Positions 1-9,900 of a stretch of DNA of 64,000 bases are shown piece after piece (position 1 is the stretch's first letter; each line of letters begins with the position of its first letter). The DNA is from an uncultured Bacillota bacterium (lineage in GTDB: Bacteria > Bacillota_I > Bacilli_A > RF39 > UBA660): the NCBI GenBank assembly GCA_947168865.1, contig CAMVNN010000002.1, positions 4,113-68,112 on the forward strand, written 5' to 3'. The notes beneath the pieces are model-generated. The model searched no databases, had not been told where the DNA came from, and worked only from the letters and a program-made list of their open reading frames with translations. The position numbers and the translations under genes are program-made.

Positions 1-341
1 AAAGCCATTTTACCAATACTTATGAAGGCAATAATAGCAAAAGCAACAAAAATATATCCCATAGGAAATCCAGTATCATTTGCTCCCATTCCTACAAATG
101 CAAAGACTGAACAGAAAACTGCACCAAAACCAAGTACCCAAAGGCCAACAATTATTGCAGGTATTCCACCTTTTCTCTCAAGTTTAAAGTTATTTAAATT
201 TACTTTATAACCACCTTCTGGTGGTTCTTTAATTATTTCTTCTCCTATATTTTGAACTTTTTTAAATGAAGCTCCACCACAGGCTGGACATTTATCATAT
301 TTTTTCTTTAAATGTCTACCACAATATTCACATATAAACAT
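1..341 (-). CDS. Zinc-ribbon membrane protein, 3' end beyond window
   Basis: Partial gene; about 113 residues are visible and the C-terminus lies outside the window. It starts at an ATG after a strong AGGAGGT site. Residues 4-24 carry two CxxC pairs (CEYC and CPACGG), a zinc ribbon. A short linker with the motif IIKEPPEGGYK follows, then hydrophobic stretches that look like two membrane helices. It is a tandem paralogue of the next gene upstream (352-981), which shares the same ribbon and linker. Function unknown; a membrane protein with a cytosolic zinc ribbon is what can be seen. Confidence 0.75.
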   Translation of the reverse strand, partial: MFICEYCGRHLKKKYDKCPACGGASFKKVQNIGEEIIKEPPEGGYKVNLNNFKLERKGGIPAIIVGLWVLGFGAVFCSVFAFVGMGANDTGFPMGYIFVAFAIIAFISIGKMA

Positions 342-351
342 AATTTACCTC

Positions 352-981
352 CTAGTATATTTCATAATCAATGAAATAATTTGAATAGTCATTCGGATCA
401 ATTAGTAAATCTACTGTTTCAGGGTTTTTAATATCAGCATCGTATTTAGTCTCACTATATAAAGGTATTTCAACACCTGCTGAATTGGTAAATTTAACTT
501 CGATACATTTATAGTATTTTCCCATTACCATTGTTCCCGTATTAACTTCTTTATAAGGCATACCTTTTACGAGCATTCCATGTTTAGCAAGTTTAGTTGC
601 CCTGTTCATTTCTTTTTTTAACTTTTTCTTATTTTTTATTCCTACAACCATTATAATTATACCAATAAGCATAAATGTACCTGTACTTAAAGCACTTACT
701 AATAAAGGTGCTGGATCACCTGATAATAAAGTAATAACCAGAAAAGGAAGTTCAAAAACTGCTGGTATCATTGTTAATACTATTCCAATAATCATAGTTA
801 TTCTAGTTGATTTCACTGACTTTTGATAATTTTCAACATTTATTTTATATCCACCTTTAGGTGGCTCTTTAATTATGGTTTCACCTAAAAAAGCTTTAGT
901 TTTAAAAGAACTTCCACCACATCCAGGACATTTTTCATATTCTTGCTTTAAAACACGATTGCAATAATTACATATATACAT
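352..981 (-). CDS. Zinc-ribbon membrane protein
   Basis: A 209-residue protein. The N-terminal zinc ribbon (CNYC, CPGCGG, residues 4-24) and linker IIKEPPKGGYK match the adjacent gene, so the two are a tandem duplication. Two hydrophobic segments follow (about residues 57-80 and 88-112), then a basic stretch and a beta-rich C-terminal domain of about 80 residues ending in YEIY. AGAGGTG precedes the ATG. The gap to its paralogue is only 10 bases, so they are probably co-transcribed. No recognised function. Confidence 0.8.
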   Translation of the reverse strand: MYICNYCNRVLKQEYEKCPGCGGSSFKTKAFLGETIIKEPPKGGYKINVENYQKSVKSTRITMIIGIVLTMIPAVFELPFLVITLLSGDPAPLLVSALSTGTFMLIGIIIMVVGIKNKKKLKKEMNRATKLAKHGMLVKGMPYKEVNTGTMVMGKYYKCIEVKFTNSAGVEIPLYSETKYDADIKNPETVDLLIDPNDYSNYFIDYEIY

Positions 982-1040
982 AAAACACCTCTTACTCTAG
1001 AACAATTATAGCAAAAAAAAAGATAAATATAAATATTTAT

Positions 1041-2195
1041 CTAATTTGGTAATTCCACTTTAAATGAAGTTACTCCATTGTTACATTCAACATTTATTGT
1101 ACCATTATTTTTTAAAACGATTGCTTTACATATGGCAAGTCCAAGTCCATATCTTTTCTCACTTCTATTCCTCGATTTATCAATGCGATAAAAACGATCA
1201 AATATTTTCTCACGTTCAGAAATAGGTATTTCTTCACCTTCGTTTTTAACAAATATTATTAACTTATCTTTTTGATTTTTTAATTCAACTGTAACTTTTT
1301 TATTTTTTGAAGTATGTTTGATTCCATTATCTATTAAAGTTGACAATATATGAGTGATATCATCTTTATTAAATTTATTTGAGATAATATTTTTTTCAAT
1401 GTCAGTTTCAAGTTTAACTTTTTTTTCAAAGGCCATACTTTCAAATGTTGAAGTGACTAGTTCGATATGATCTGATAAATTAAATTCTTCTGGACTTCTT
1501 AACATATCCACATTTTCTACTTTAGTTAAAAGAAGAAGTTCATTAATTAGTTTTCCCATATTATCAGTTTCATTTTGAATATACTTAAGCCACTTGTTTT
1601 TACCTATTTCATCTTCTAAAACATCAGCATTTGCTTGAATAACCGCAAGAGGAGTTTTAAGCTCATGCGAAGCATCTGAAATAAAGTTTTTTTGCTGTTC
1701 GAATGTTTCTTCAACTGGCTTTACAAGAAGTTTTGAAATGTGTTTTGCAAGCAAATAAGCAAGAAACATAAGAACAATGAAACCAAATGATAGTGAAAAT
1801 AAAACTACTTTTATTTGATTTATTGTATCCTTACTTTCAACTAAAATAATTTCAATTCCTTTTTTCATGTCATTTCTTTTTCTATAAATAAAGTTACCAA
1901 CAATTCCAGAATCAGCTTTTTTATCAATTACTTTAGTAGCATAATTCTTTATATTTTCATCAATATCATTGTTAACTATTTTAGAATCGACAATTTTAAA
2001 TACATAAACCCCTTCAAAATTTGAAAAATCGATATTATTTTTAGGTCCATGATCAAATCTTTCAATCATCATTGTTGTTGATCTAATTGTATTTCGATAA
2101 TATGAATAACCAAAGAAAATAGTGATAAAAAGAATCGGAAGCGCGATTGAAAGCAATATTATTAATGAGAGCTTATTTTTTAACTTTTTAATCAT
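1041..2195 (-). CDS. Sensor histidine kinase of a two-component system
   Basis: Membrane histidine kinase of about 384 residues, partner of the response regulator just upstream. Two membrane segments (about residues 8-30 and 122-147) enclose a small extracellular domain. The H-box SHELKTPL has the phospho-accepting histidine near residue 177. The N-box (NGIKH) and G-box (YGLGLAI) of the ATPase domain are present. A longer frame begins at 2219, but the ATG at 2195 has GGAGGT at the right distance and overlaps the regulator stop by 8 bases, so translation is probably coupled. The signal sensed cannot be told from sequence. Confidence 0.9.
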   Translation of the reverse strand: MIKKLKNKLSLIILLSIALPILFITIFFGYSYYRNTIRSTTMMIERFDHGPKNNIDFSNFEGVYVFKIVDSKIVNNDIDENIKNYATKVIDKKADSGIVGNFIYRKRNDMKKGIEIILVESKDTINQIKVVLFSLSFGFIVLMFLAYLLAKHISKLLVKPVEETFEQQKNFISDASHELKTPLAVIQANADVLEDEIGKNKWLKYIQNETDNMGKLINELLLLTKVENVDMLRSPEEFNLSDHIELVTSTFESMAFEKKVKLETDIEKNIISNKFNKDDITHILSTLIDNGIKHTSKNKKVTVELKNQKDKLIIFVKNEGEEIPISEREKIFDRFYRIDKSRNRSEKRYGLGLAICKAIVLKNNGTINVECNNGVTSFKVELPN

Positions 2196-2868
2196 TTCGT
2201 ACCTCCAATTTATATCCAATTCCTCTTACTGTTGATATTTTTACATTTGATTTAAGTAGTCTTAACTTTTTTCTTAAGAACGAAATATATACTTCAACAT
2301 TATTATATTCAGCTTCGCTTTCAAACCCCCATATTTTATCTGTAAGTATTTCTCTTCCAACAATTGTTTCTTTATTTATTAAAAGAACTTCAAGTAGGTT
2401 TAATTCTTTACCATTTATCGCAATTTCATCATTTTGACATATCAATTTTCCAGTTTTTAATTCTAATTTTAAATCTCCATAAGTTAATGTATTAGTATCG
2501 TCAATGTTTGAACTTCGTTTAAGAATAATTTTAACTCTAGCAATTAATTCTTTCATATGAAATGGTTTTGTTATATAATCTTCAGCCCCATTTTCTAGCC
2601 CATTCAATTTATCATCAAGCTCACTTTTAGCAGTTAGTATTATAATGGGAGTCTTAATTTTTTCTTCTTTTAAAATTTTTAAAATTTCAAAGCCATTTTT
2701 TTTAGGTAGCATTATATCAAGTAAAATTAAATCATAGATTCCCGTTAATGCTTCATCTAAACCAGCATCACCATCACTTGCTATAAAAACATCTAGTGCT
2801 TCTTTTTCTAATGATACTTTTATAGCATCTGCTAAACTATACTCATCTTCAATTACTAATGCTTTCAC
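2188..2868 (-). CDS. OmpR/PhoB-family response regulator
   Basis: A 226-residue DNA-binding regulator. The receiver domain has the acidic pair near the N-terminus (VIEDE), the phospho-acceptor aspartate at about residue 51 (LLLDIMLP) and the conserved Thr and Lys (LTAK, TKPF). The C-terminal winged helix ends with TVRGIGYKLE, typical of the OmpR class. It overlaps the kinase gene downstream, forming a two-gene operon. Its targets are not evident from the neighbours. Confidence 0.93.
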   Translation of the reverse strand: MKALVIEDEYSLADAIKVSLEKEALDVFIASDGDAGLDEALTGIYDLILLDIMLPKKNGFEILKILKEEKIKTPIIILTAKSELDDKLNGLENGAEDYITKPFHMKELIARVKIILKRSSNIDDTNTLTYGDLKLELKTGKLICQNDEIAINGKELNLLEVLLINKETIVGREILTDKIWGFESEAEYNNVEVYISFLRKKLRLLKSNVKISTVRGIGYKLEVRND

Positions 2869-2942
2869 TTTCCCACCTCTAGTTCATTATATCATATCAC
2901 TTGCAAATTAATTATAGAGTGCAAACATTGAAAAAAGATTGA

Positions 2943-2971
2943 AAATAAAAAGTTCACATTTAAGTGAACTA
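2943..2971 (-). terminator. Terminator after the DUF362 gene
   Basis: Inverted repeat AGTTCAC/GTGAACT (2951-2957 and 2964-2970), six-base loop, followed on the minus strand by a T-rich run. It overlaps the stop codon of the DUF362 gene. Confidence 0.75.
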
Positions 2972-3862
2972 TTTTACTTCAATTAATTCATATTCGCGAG
3001 TGCCAAAACCAAGTTCAGCTGCAGCTTCAATTGTATGAATTCCATTTCTAGAATTAACTCTTTCCATGAAATGTTCTTTTCCTGGATCATTTGAAGCTAT
3101 GACTAAATCAATGCAAGCTTGGTCAATTGCAATAGGATCTAAACTTGCAAGAATTCCAATATCTTTCATGCAAGGGTCTTCTGCAACATCACAGCAATCA
3201 CAATCAACACTCATGTTGGCCATTACATTTATAAATGCCATATTACCCTTAAAGTGATCAACAACTGCACTTGCTGCATCAGCCATACTTTCTAAGAATG
3301 CTATCTGATTTACATTATTCCAACAATCAATTCTATCTGTTGTTCTTCCTGCTGAATGAATTAAGGCTTTGCCTGCTGTTGATGCGCAACCAATTGAAAG
3401 TTGCTTTAAAGCTCCACCAAAACCACCCATTGGATGACCTTTAAAATGAGAAATGATTAACATTGAGTCATAATTTTGGATGTTTTTTCCAAGAATATCT
3501 TTTTTGAGAACTTTTCCATTTGGTATTTCAACTTCAATATCTGGTCCTTCTGCATCCATCAAGTCAACTGTAAAGTACTTATTCCAACCATGTTTTTCAA
3601 TTACTTCTAGGTGCTTTTCAGTTGTATCTCTTTTACCACTAAAAGCATCACCATAAGCAGTATTGCATTCAACAATTGTTCCGTTAACGTGTTCAACCAT
3701 TGGTTTCATAAATTCTGGACGAAGATAGTTTTGATTGCCATCTTCACCTGAATGAACTTTAACAGCTACTTTCCCAGGTAATTCTTTACCTAACATTTTG
3801 TACATTTTAATTACATTTTCAGGAGTTATCTCCCTTATAAAATAAACTTTTGCTTTTTCCAT
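2969..3862 (-). CDS. DUF362 family protein
   Basis: A 297-residue protein of the DUF362 family (proteins often annotated as uncharacterised Fe-S centre proteins). Features seen are VKVHSGEDGNQNYLRP near the N-terminus, SHFKGHPMGGFGGALK in the middle, and a cysteine-rich stretch VDCDCCDVAEDPC at about residues 217-229 that could bind an iron-sulfur cluster. The classic ferredoxin-like C-terminal spacing is absent. GGAG precedes the ATG. It has its own terminator. The biochemical role of the family is not settled. Confidence 0.8.
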   Translation of the reverse strand: MEKAKVYFIREITPENVIKMYKMLGKELPGKVAVKVHSGEDGNQNYLRPEFMKPMVEHVNGTIVECNTAYGDAFSGKRDTTEKHLEVIEKHGWNKYFTVDLMDAEGPDIEVEIPNGKVLKKDILGKNIQNYDSMLIISHFKGHPMGGFGGALKQLSIGCASTAGKALIHSAGRTTDRIDCWNNVNQIAFLESMADAASAVVDHFKGNMAFINVMANMSVDCDCCDVAEDPCMKDIGILASLDPIAIDQACIDLVIASNDPGKEHFMERVNSRNGIHTIEAAAELGFGTREYELIEVK

Positions 3863-3878
3863 ATTTTTTCTCCTTTTT

Positions 3879-5234
3879 TTAAATTCCTAGCATATTAGTT
3901 GCCACTGTAAAGTAAACAATAAGTCCTAGAGCATCAACTATTGTTGTTATAAATGGACTAGCCATTACTGTTGGGTCAAATCCAAGCTTTTTAGTTAAAA
4001 TTGGAAGTGTACATCCAATAAATTTAGCAACTACAACAATCATAAATATTGTCAAACATATTACTCCTGCTACTTTCATTGTTACAGCTGAATTATGAAG
4101 TAACATTTGATCAACTAAAATTAGTTTAGCAAAATTAGCTAAAGCTAGAGTTGCTCCTACCATAATCGATACGCGAAGCTCTTTCCAGATAACTTTGCCA
4201 ATATCTTTAAAATTAACTTGATTCAAAGATAAACTACGAATAATTGTAACTGATGCTTGACTTCCGGCATTACCACCTGTATCCATAAGCATTGGAATAT
4301 ATGCAGTCAAAACTGGAAGTATTGCTAAAGAGGCTTCAAATTTACTTATTATTTGACCAGTGAAAGTTGCTGAAATCATGAGCAGAAGTAACCATGGAAT
4401 TCTAGCCTTCCAAGTCTGCCAAGCACTTATTTCTAAATATGGTTTATCAGATGGCGAAATAGCAGCCATTTTCTCGATATCTTCAGTTGCTTCTTCTTCC
4501 ATGATATCCATGATATCATCAATCGTAATAATACCAACCAAGCGATCTTCTGAATCAACAACTGGCATAACTGTTAAATCATATTTTTTAAATAGTTTTC
4601 CTACTTCTTCTTGATCAGTCGTCGTTTTAACACAGATTGTATCTTTAATCGCGATATCACCAACAATATCTTCAGAATCAGCAAGTAATATATCTTTTAA
4701 GCTCAAGTGCCCAACTAATTTCCTACTTTCATCAACAACATAACAAACGTTGATAGTTTCATACTCATCTATTTCCTTACGAAGTCTACTAATAGCTTGT
4801 TTAATTGTCAAGTCGTTTTTAAGTTCAGCATACTCAACTGTCATCACACTACCAGCAGAATCATCAGGATAATTAAGTAATTTATTAATGTCACTTCTTG
4901 TTTCCTTGTCACATTCTTTCAAAATTCTTCTGACAATATTTGCAGGCATTTCATCCAAAACATCTGCAGCATCATCTGCAAACATTTCATTGATTAACAA
5001 TACTGCTTCTTTATCCGTTAGTTTAGAAAGTAATTCAGTTTCAACTGATAATGGTAACTCTGAAAACAAATCTGCAGCCATATCTTTATTCATCAAACGA
5101 ATTATTTTGGCAATTTCATCGATGTCTAAATCTTTAATGGCATCTGCAATATCAACTATTTGTTTATCACTTAGTAGCATTTTGGCTTCTTTAAATCTTT
5201 TTGAACTAAGTAGTTCTTTGATTTCTTCTTTCAT
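3879..5234 (-). CDS. mgtE: Magnesium transporter MgtE
   Basis: Mg2+ channel/transporter of 451 residues, the usual family length. An N-terminal helical superhelix domain is followed by two CBS domains (about residues 130-255, with KDIL and VVDSEDRLVGIITIDDI), then five membrane helices containing MDTGGNAGSQAS, the conserved pore-region motif. A longer frame starts at 5336, but GGAGGTG sits directly before the ATG at 5234. No M-box-type Mg2+ riboswitch fits in the short upstream gap, so gating through the CBS domains is the likely control. Confidence 0.95.
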   Translation of the reverse strand: MKEEIKELLSSKRFKEAKMLLSDKQIVDIADAIKDLDIDEIAKIIRLMNKDMAADLFSELPLSVETELLSKLTDKEAVLLINEMFADDAADVLDEMPANIVRRILKECDKETRSDINKLLNYPDDSAGSVMTVEYAELKNDLTIKQAISRLRKEIDEYETINVCYVVDESRKLVGHLSLKDILLADSEDIVGDIAIKDTICVKTTTDQEEVGKLFKKYDLTVMPVVDSEDRLVGIITIDDIMDIMEEEATEDIEKMAAISPSDKPYLEISAWQTWKARIPWLLLLMISATFTGQIISKFEASLAILPVLTAYIPMLMDTGGNAGSQASVTIIRSLSLNQVNFKDIGKVIWKELRVSIMVGATLALANFAKLILVDQMLLHNSAVTMKVAGVICLTIFMIVVVAKFIGCTLPILTKKLGFDPTVMASPFITTIVDALGLIVYFTVATNMLGI

Positions 5235-5314
5235 TTTTACACCTCCAATTATAATATCAAATACAAATTCCTCCCTTGTTTTAAATAAGTATTTTCTAGT
5301 TTTATTATAACACC

Positions 5315-5338
5315 TAAAAAGGAACTTTCGTTCCAATT
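5315..5338 (-). terminator. Possible weak terminator after the CDF gene
   Basis: On the minus strand GGAAC-GAAA-GTTCC is followed by a run of five T. The stem is only five pairs but has a stable GNRA loop. It lies between the CDF exporter stop and the mgtE start. Confidence 0.4.
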
Positions 5339-5400
5339 TATTAATTTTTTACATTATATTTTTTTTCTTTTAAAAATGCAATACTTTTTTTACATTTTTA

Positions 5401-6279
5401 TTAATGATGATGGTGATGATGCTCAGTATGCACATCAATATGACACTCTTTATCATCACATGCTTCATCTTCTGTTTCCAATATTGCATGACATATATTA
5501 TGTTCTTCTAATTCTTCTCTTATCTCTTTTTTTATTTCCTTTATATCATCTTTAGTTACAATATGCATAGTTGCAAAATTATTATATCCATCAATACTCC
5601 AAATATGAATATGATGAATATCATCTACTCCTTCAATCTTAAGCAAATGTTTCTTTAATTTATCAATATCAATATCATTAGGTGTTTTTTCTAGAAATAA
5701 ATCTAATACAATTTTCAAGTTTTTAATTGAATGAATCAATATAAATAAGGCTACTAAAATAGACATTATTGGATCAATTATTTTAATATCTGTAAAATTC
5801 ATAATAATTGCTCCAATTAAAACAACTACCCATCCTAATACGTCTTCAAGCATATGTAAATTTACAGCTTTTTGATTAATTGAGTCACCTTCACGAGTAA
5901 CATAAGCTGCTATGAAGTTTAAAATAACTCCTACAATCGCGAATATAATCATCCCAGAGTAATTTACTTCAACTGGAGTAATTATTCTCTTAACGGCACT
6001 TATTATTACTAGAATTGATCCAACTAATAATATAGTTGTCGTGATAACTCCACCCAAAACAGAATATCTAGTATAACCATATGTATACTTTTTATCAGCT
6101 TTTCTCTTGCTCTTTTTTTCTAAAAAATATGATATTCCAATTGATAAAGCATCTCCCAAGTCATGAATAGCATCCGATAAAATGGCAACAGAATTTGTAA
6201 AAATGCCACCAAAGAATTCAAATATTGAAAATGTAATATTTAGTAAGAATGCAATTAAAATGTTTTTCTCAGTTTTCAT
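5401..6279 (-). CDS. Cation diffusion facilitator (Zn/Co/Cd exporter type)
   Basis: A 292-residue CDF transporter exporting divalent metal in exchange for protons. Six membrane helices occupy roughly residues 8-205. Metal-site motifs are SDAIHDLGD in helix 2 and HMLEDVLGW in helix 5. The C-terminal cytosolic domain (about 205-275) includes DDIHHIHIWSIDG. The protein ends in CHIDVHTEHHHHHH, six consecutive histidines at the terminus that could bind metal. GGTGATAAT precedes the ATG. The exact metal cannot be assigned. Confidence 0.93.
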   Translation of the reverse strand: MKTEKNILIAFLLNITFSIFEFFGGIFTNSVAILSDAIHDLGDALSIGISYFLEKKSKRKADKKYTYGYTRYSVLGGVITTTILLVGSILVIISAVKRIITPVEVNYSGMIIFAIVGVILNFIAAYVTREGDSINQKAVNLHMLEDVLGWVVVLIGAIIMNFTDIKIIDPIMSILVALFILIHSIKNLKIVLDLFLEKTPNDIDIDKLKKHLLKIEGVDDIHHIHIWSIDGYNNFATMHIVTKDDIKEIKKEIREELEEHNICHAILETEDEACDDKECHIDVHTEHHHHHH

Positions 6280-6318
6280 ATTATCACCTAATTAAATTTT
6301 AACACGAATTTTAATATA

Positions 6319-6350
6319 AAAGAAACTTTTATCTTCTAAAAAGTTTCTTT
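6319..6350 (-). terminator. Hairpin at the end of the GNAT gene
   Basis: Perfect 12-base inverted repeat (6319-6330 with 6339-6350) overlapping the stop codon. The T-rich tail on the minus strand is modest. Confidence 0.6.
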
Positions 6351-6793
6351 TTTTGTTTTAAAATGTATAATCCATTTCCTGTTTCTTTATCCTCATCAAC
6401 CTTTTTAAATCCAAGGCCAAGGAGCATTCCTTTTGAAGCTTCATTATAATTCATAGCATGTGCCACAACATCAACTTTTTCTTTTGCTGCCATATCCATA
6501 ACCTGTTTCATCATCATTTTGCCAGCACCTTTATGCTGATATTCCTTTTTCACAGCTATCTGATATATATAATAACCATTTCTTATTTTGACAACTGAAT
6601 TATAGCCAATTGGATTTTCTTTATCAAAAGCAACTAAAAGAATATCTGATTCATATGTTAAATTTGAAAAGTTTAATGTGCCTCCATTTTCTCTTAGGTT
6701 TTCACTTGTTATATTTGCTTCAAGATAATCACAAATTGGAATAAAAGTTTCCATATTTCTATCTAATGATTTTATTTCATAATGTTCATTCAT
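6329..6793 (-). CDS. GNAT-family N-acetyltransferase
   Basis: A 154-residue acetyltransferase. The acetyl-CoA binding motif A is seen as VKKEYQHKGAGKMMM, followed by the typical beta strand and NEASKGMLLGLGFKKV. A longer frame starts at 6844, but a GTGGTGA site precedes the ATG at 6793, giving the usual GNAT length. Substrate unknown. It is transcribed away from the NRPS-like gene, with a 180-base AT-rich region between them. Confidence 0.85.
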   Translation of the reverse strand: MNEHYEIKSLDRNMETFIPICDYLEANITSENLRENGGTLNFSNLTYESDILLVAFDKENPIGYNSVVKIRNGYYIYQIAVKKEYQHKGAGKMMMKQVMDMAAKEKVDVVAHAMNYNEASKGMLLGLGFKKVDEDKETGNGLYILKQKKKLFRR

Positions 6794-6974
6794 ATTTTTT
6801 TCACCACTATTTAAAGTATAACAAAAGTAACTAAAAAAATCCACTTCATTCCTATAATGTAAACTTTATAAAAATTACTTATAGTTAATATAGATTTTTA
6901 ATATTAGTTTTATTTCAATTTTTATTTTACTATATAGTTGAAATTAAATTTATTTTGATGAGTGAGGTGTTATT
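6794..6974. promoter_or_regulatory. Divergent AT-rich region between GNAT and NRPS-like genes
   Basis: Very AT-rich. A TATAAT lies at 6853-6858 and a short palindrome ACTATATAGT near 6929-6938. A GAGGTG site precedes the NRPS-like ATG at 6975. No confident -35/-10 pair could be fixed by eye for the plus-strand operon. Confidence 0.4.
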
Positions 6975-9900
6975 ATGAAAAAGTGTGAAATTGCTTTTAA
7001 TGAATACATTGATTCATTGAGCAAGAAAGAAAGTTTCACGAAAGTATATGCAAACAAGAACGAGAAAGATTTGAAATTTAGTACTCTAGAGGTGCTTCCC
7101 AAACAAAGAGTTAAATCTTTAAATGATTTTGCATTAAAAAACAATACTAATTTAAATAATACGTTATTATTGATATTTGCTTATGATTTATCAGCTTATT
7201 CAGGGACTGAAGACATTTTGTTCTTATCAAACATTGATGACAATTATTATCCGTTTTATTTAAATACTAACTGTAAAAATATCTTAAAGGAAATAAACAA
7301 AGTCAACAATATAATTAAAAATTATTCGAAAGAATTATTAACTATCCAAGATAATATATTAGAAAAAGACAATATTATTAAGTTTAGTTTCAACAACAAA
7401 TCTAATAATCAAAACTATGATATTGAATTCATGGTTGATGATAATTTGAATATCAAAATAAATTATAATAGTTCAAAATACACGGAAAGGCTTATCAAAA
7501 ATATTCTTGATTCGTTCTATTTAATAATAAATTCTTTAATGAAATACAATGATTTAAATAGAATTAAATATCTAACAAAAAAAGATTTGAATCTATTAAA
7601 AAGAATAAATAACAATCAAATTGAAATAGATGAAAAAAACATTCCAACGATGTTTAAAAAACAAGTTTTGAAAAACAAAAACAAATATGCTGTTATTGAT
7701 AGTAATATCAAAATTACTTATGAGGAATTAGATAAACTATCAAACAAAGTTGCTAACAAATTATTAGATGAAAAAATAGATTTTGAAGATATCGTAATGA
7801 TTATGTTAAATAGATCTGTTTATTCACCTGTTAGCAGAATTGGGGTCATTAAAAGTGGTGGTGCTTTTCTAAATGTTCTTCCTGACTATCCTCTTGATCG
7901 TATTAAATATATCTTGGAAGATATCAAGTCAAAATATATTATAACGACTCATAAAATTTATAATGATCGCTCTGATATTTTCACCAAATACAATGGAAAA
8001 ACTATTTTCTTGGAAGACATATTAGAAGATGGTAATGATGGCGAAATAAAATTGAATATTTCAAAGAAAAATCTGTGTTACACAATCTTTACATCTGGTT
8101 CTACTGGTAAACCTAAGGGTGTACAAATTAACCATGGAAATTTGATTAATTATTGCCATGTTAATAAATATAACTATGAAGCTAAAACTATTACTGAAGG
8201 AATTAATGCTTCGATTGCACTAGCATCGTTAACATTCGATGTTTCAATTTTAGAAGAATTTATTCCCCTATTAAATGGTGGAACTGTTGTTATAGCAAAT
8301 GAAGATGAAATATTTAATCCACTTAAACTTGCTAATCTAATTAAAAATAATGGTGTTGAAGCTATTACTTGTACTCCTTCATTCATAAATAGCATCATCG
8401 ATATTGATGAAATAAAAAGAGCTATGAAGAATTTTAAAGTTTTCAATATTGGAGCTGAGAGCTTTCCTCAAGGATTATTTAATAGATTAAAAAGCATTTC
8501 TAAAAATGCCAGAATATATAATGGATATGGTCCAACCGAAACAACAATTGGTTGTACATTTAAAAAACTTGAAAGTGATGAAAATATCACAATTGGGAAA
8601 GCAATGGCTAATACTGAAATTTATATGGTTAATAAGAAACATCAAATTCTTCCTATCGATGTTCCTGGAGAACTCGCGATTATTGGAAACGGAGTTTCTA
8701 GAGGCTACTTAAATTTGCCCAAATTAAACAAAGAAAGATTCGTTAAGATTAATGGTAAAAGAGCTTATTTAAGCGGAGACTTTGCTAAGTGGAATAGTAA
8801 TGGTGAAATTGAATTTCTAGGTAGAATTGATAATCAGATTAAAATAAATGGCTATCGTATTGAATTATCTGAAATTGAAGAAGTAATTAATAGTTATAAA
8901 AACATTAATACTTGTGTTGCTAAAGTAATCGAGAATGAAAGTGAAAAATATATATGTGCTTATTTTTTAGCTAATGAAATAGTAAATATTGATAATTTAA
9001 AATCATATATATCTAAACATATTCCAGAATATATGATTCCAAAGAAGTTTATGCAATTAAAGGAATTTCCACTCAATACTAATGGCAAAATTGATAGAAA
9101 AATGCTTCCTATTCCTGAAATTGATAATAAAGCTTATGTTGAACCTGAAACGGCTTTAGAAAAAGGATTATGTGAAATTGTTAAAAATGTTCTAAAAAAA
9201 GAAAAAATAAGTACAACTGACAATTTCTTCGATATTGGTGGTAATTCATTAAATGTTATGAAATTAATTACTAAAGCTAACAACAATGGAATAGTCATTG
9301 AATATAAAGATATTTTTAACTATCCTATCATTGGAGATCTTGCTAATTATTTAACAAATCGTGAAAACAAAAATAATGATTTGAAATTTGATTATGAGAA
9401 AGTCAATAACATTATCAAAAATAATACCTTATCCGAATTAATTAAAGATGAAAGAAAACACGAAAAAATATTAAACAATATCATTATATCCGGAGGAACA
9501 GGATTTCTAGGTGTTCATATCATCCATGAATTACTCATGAGTAATGACTATTCTACTTCAAAAATATATGCAATTATCAGAAAAGGACGATTTAAAAGTG
9601 TCGAAGAACGCATAAATTACGTATTTGATTACTACTTTAAGGAAAACTTTGAAGAATATAAGGATAGAGTTATTCTTATTGAAGGAGACATTACTGATAA
9701 AGAAACATTCATGAAATTTCGTGATTATAAAATTGATGCTTTTATTAATTGTGCAGCTTTAGTTAAATACTATGATGCGAAAAATCAAATTGAGAAAGTA
9801 AATGTTGAAGGTGTTAAAAATATCATTGATTATTGCATTAAAAATGATGTAATGCTCGTTCAAATTTCAACTACTAGTGTTGGAGGAGCTAAGAATTTAA

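Noticed and set aside
4360..5310. Plus-strand frames opposite mgtE
   Set aside because: Antisense shadows; the mgtE reading is complete and well supported.
5235..5400. M-box magnesium riboswitch upstream of mgtE
   Set aside because: The gap is too short and lacks the M-box conserved blocks.
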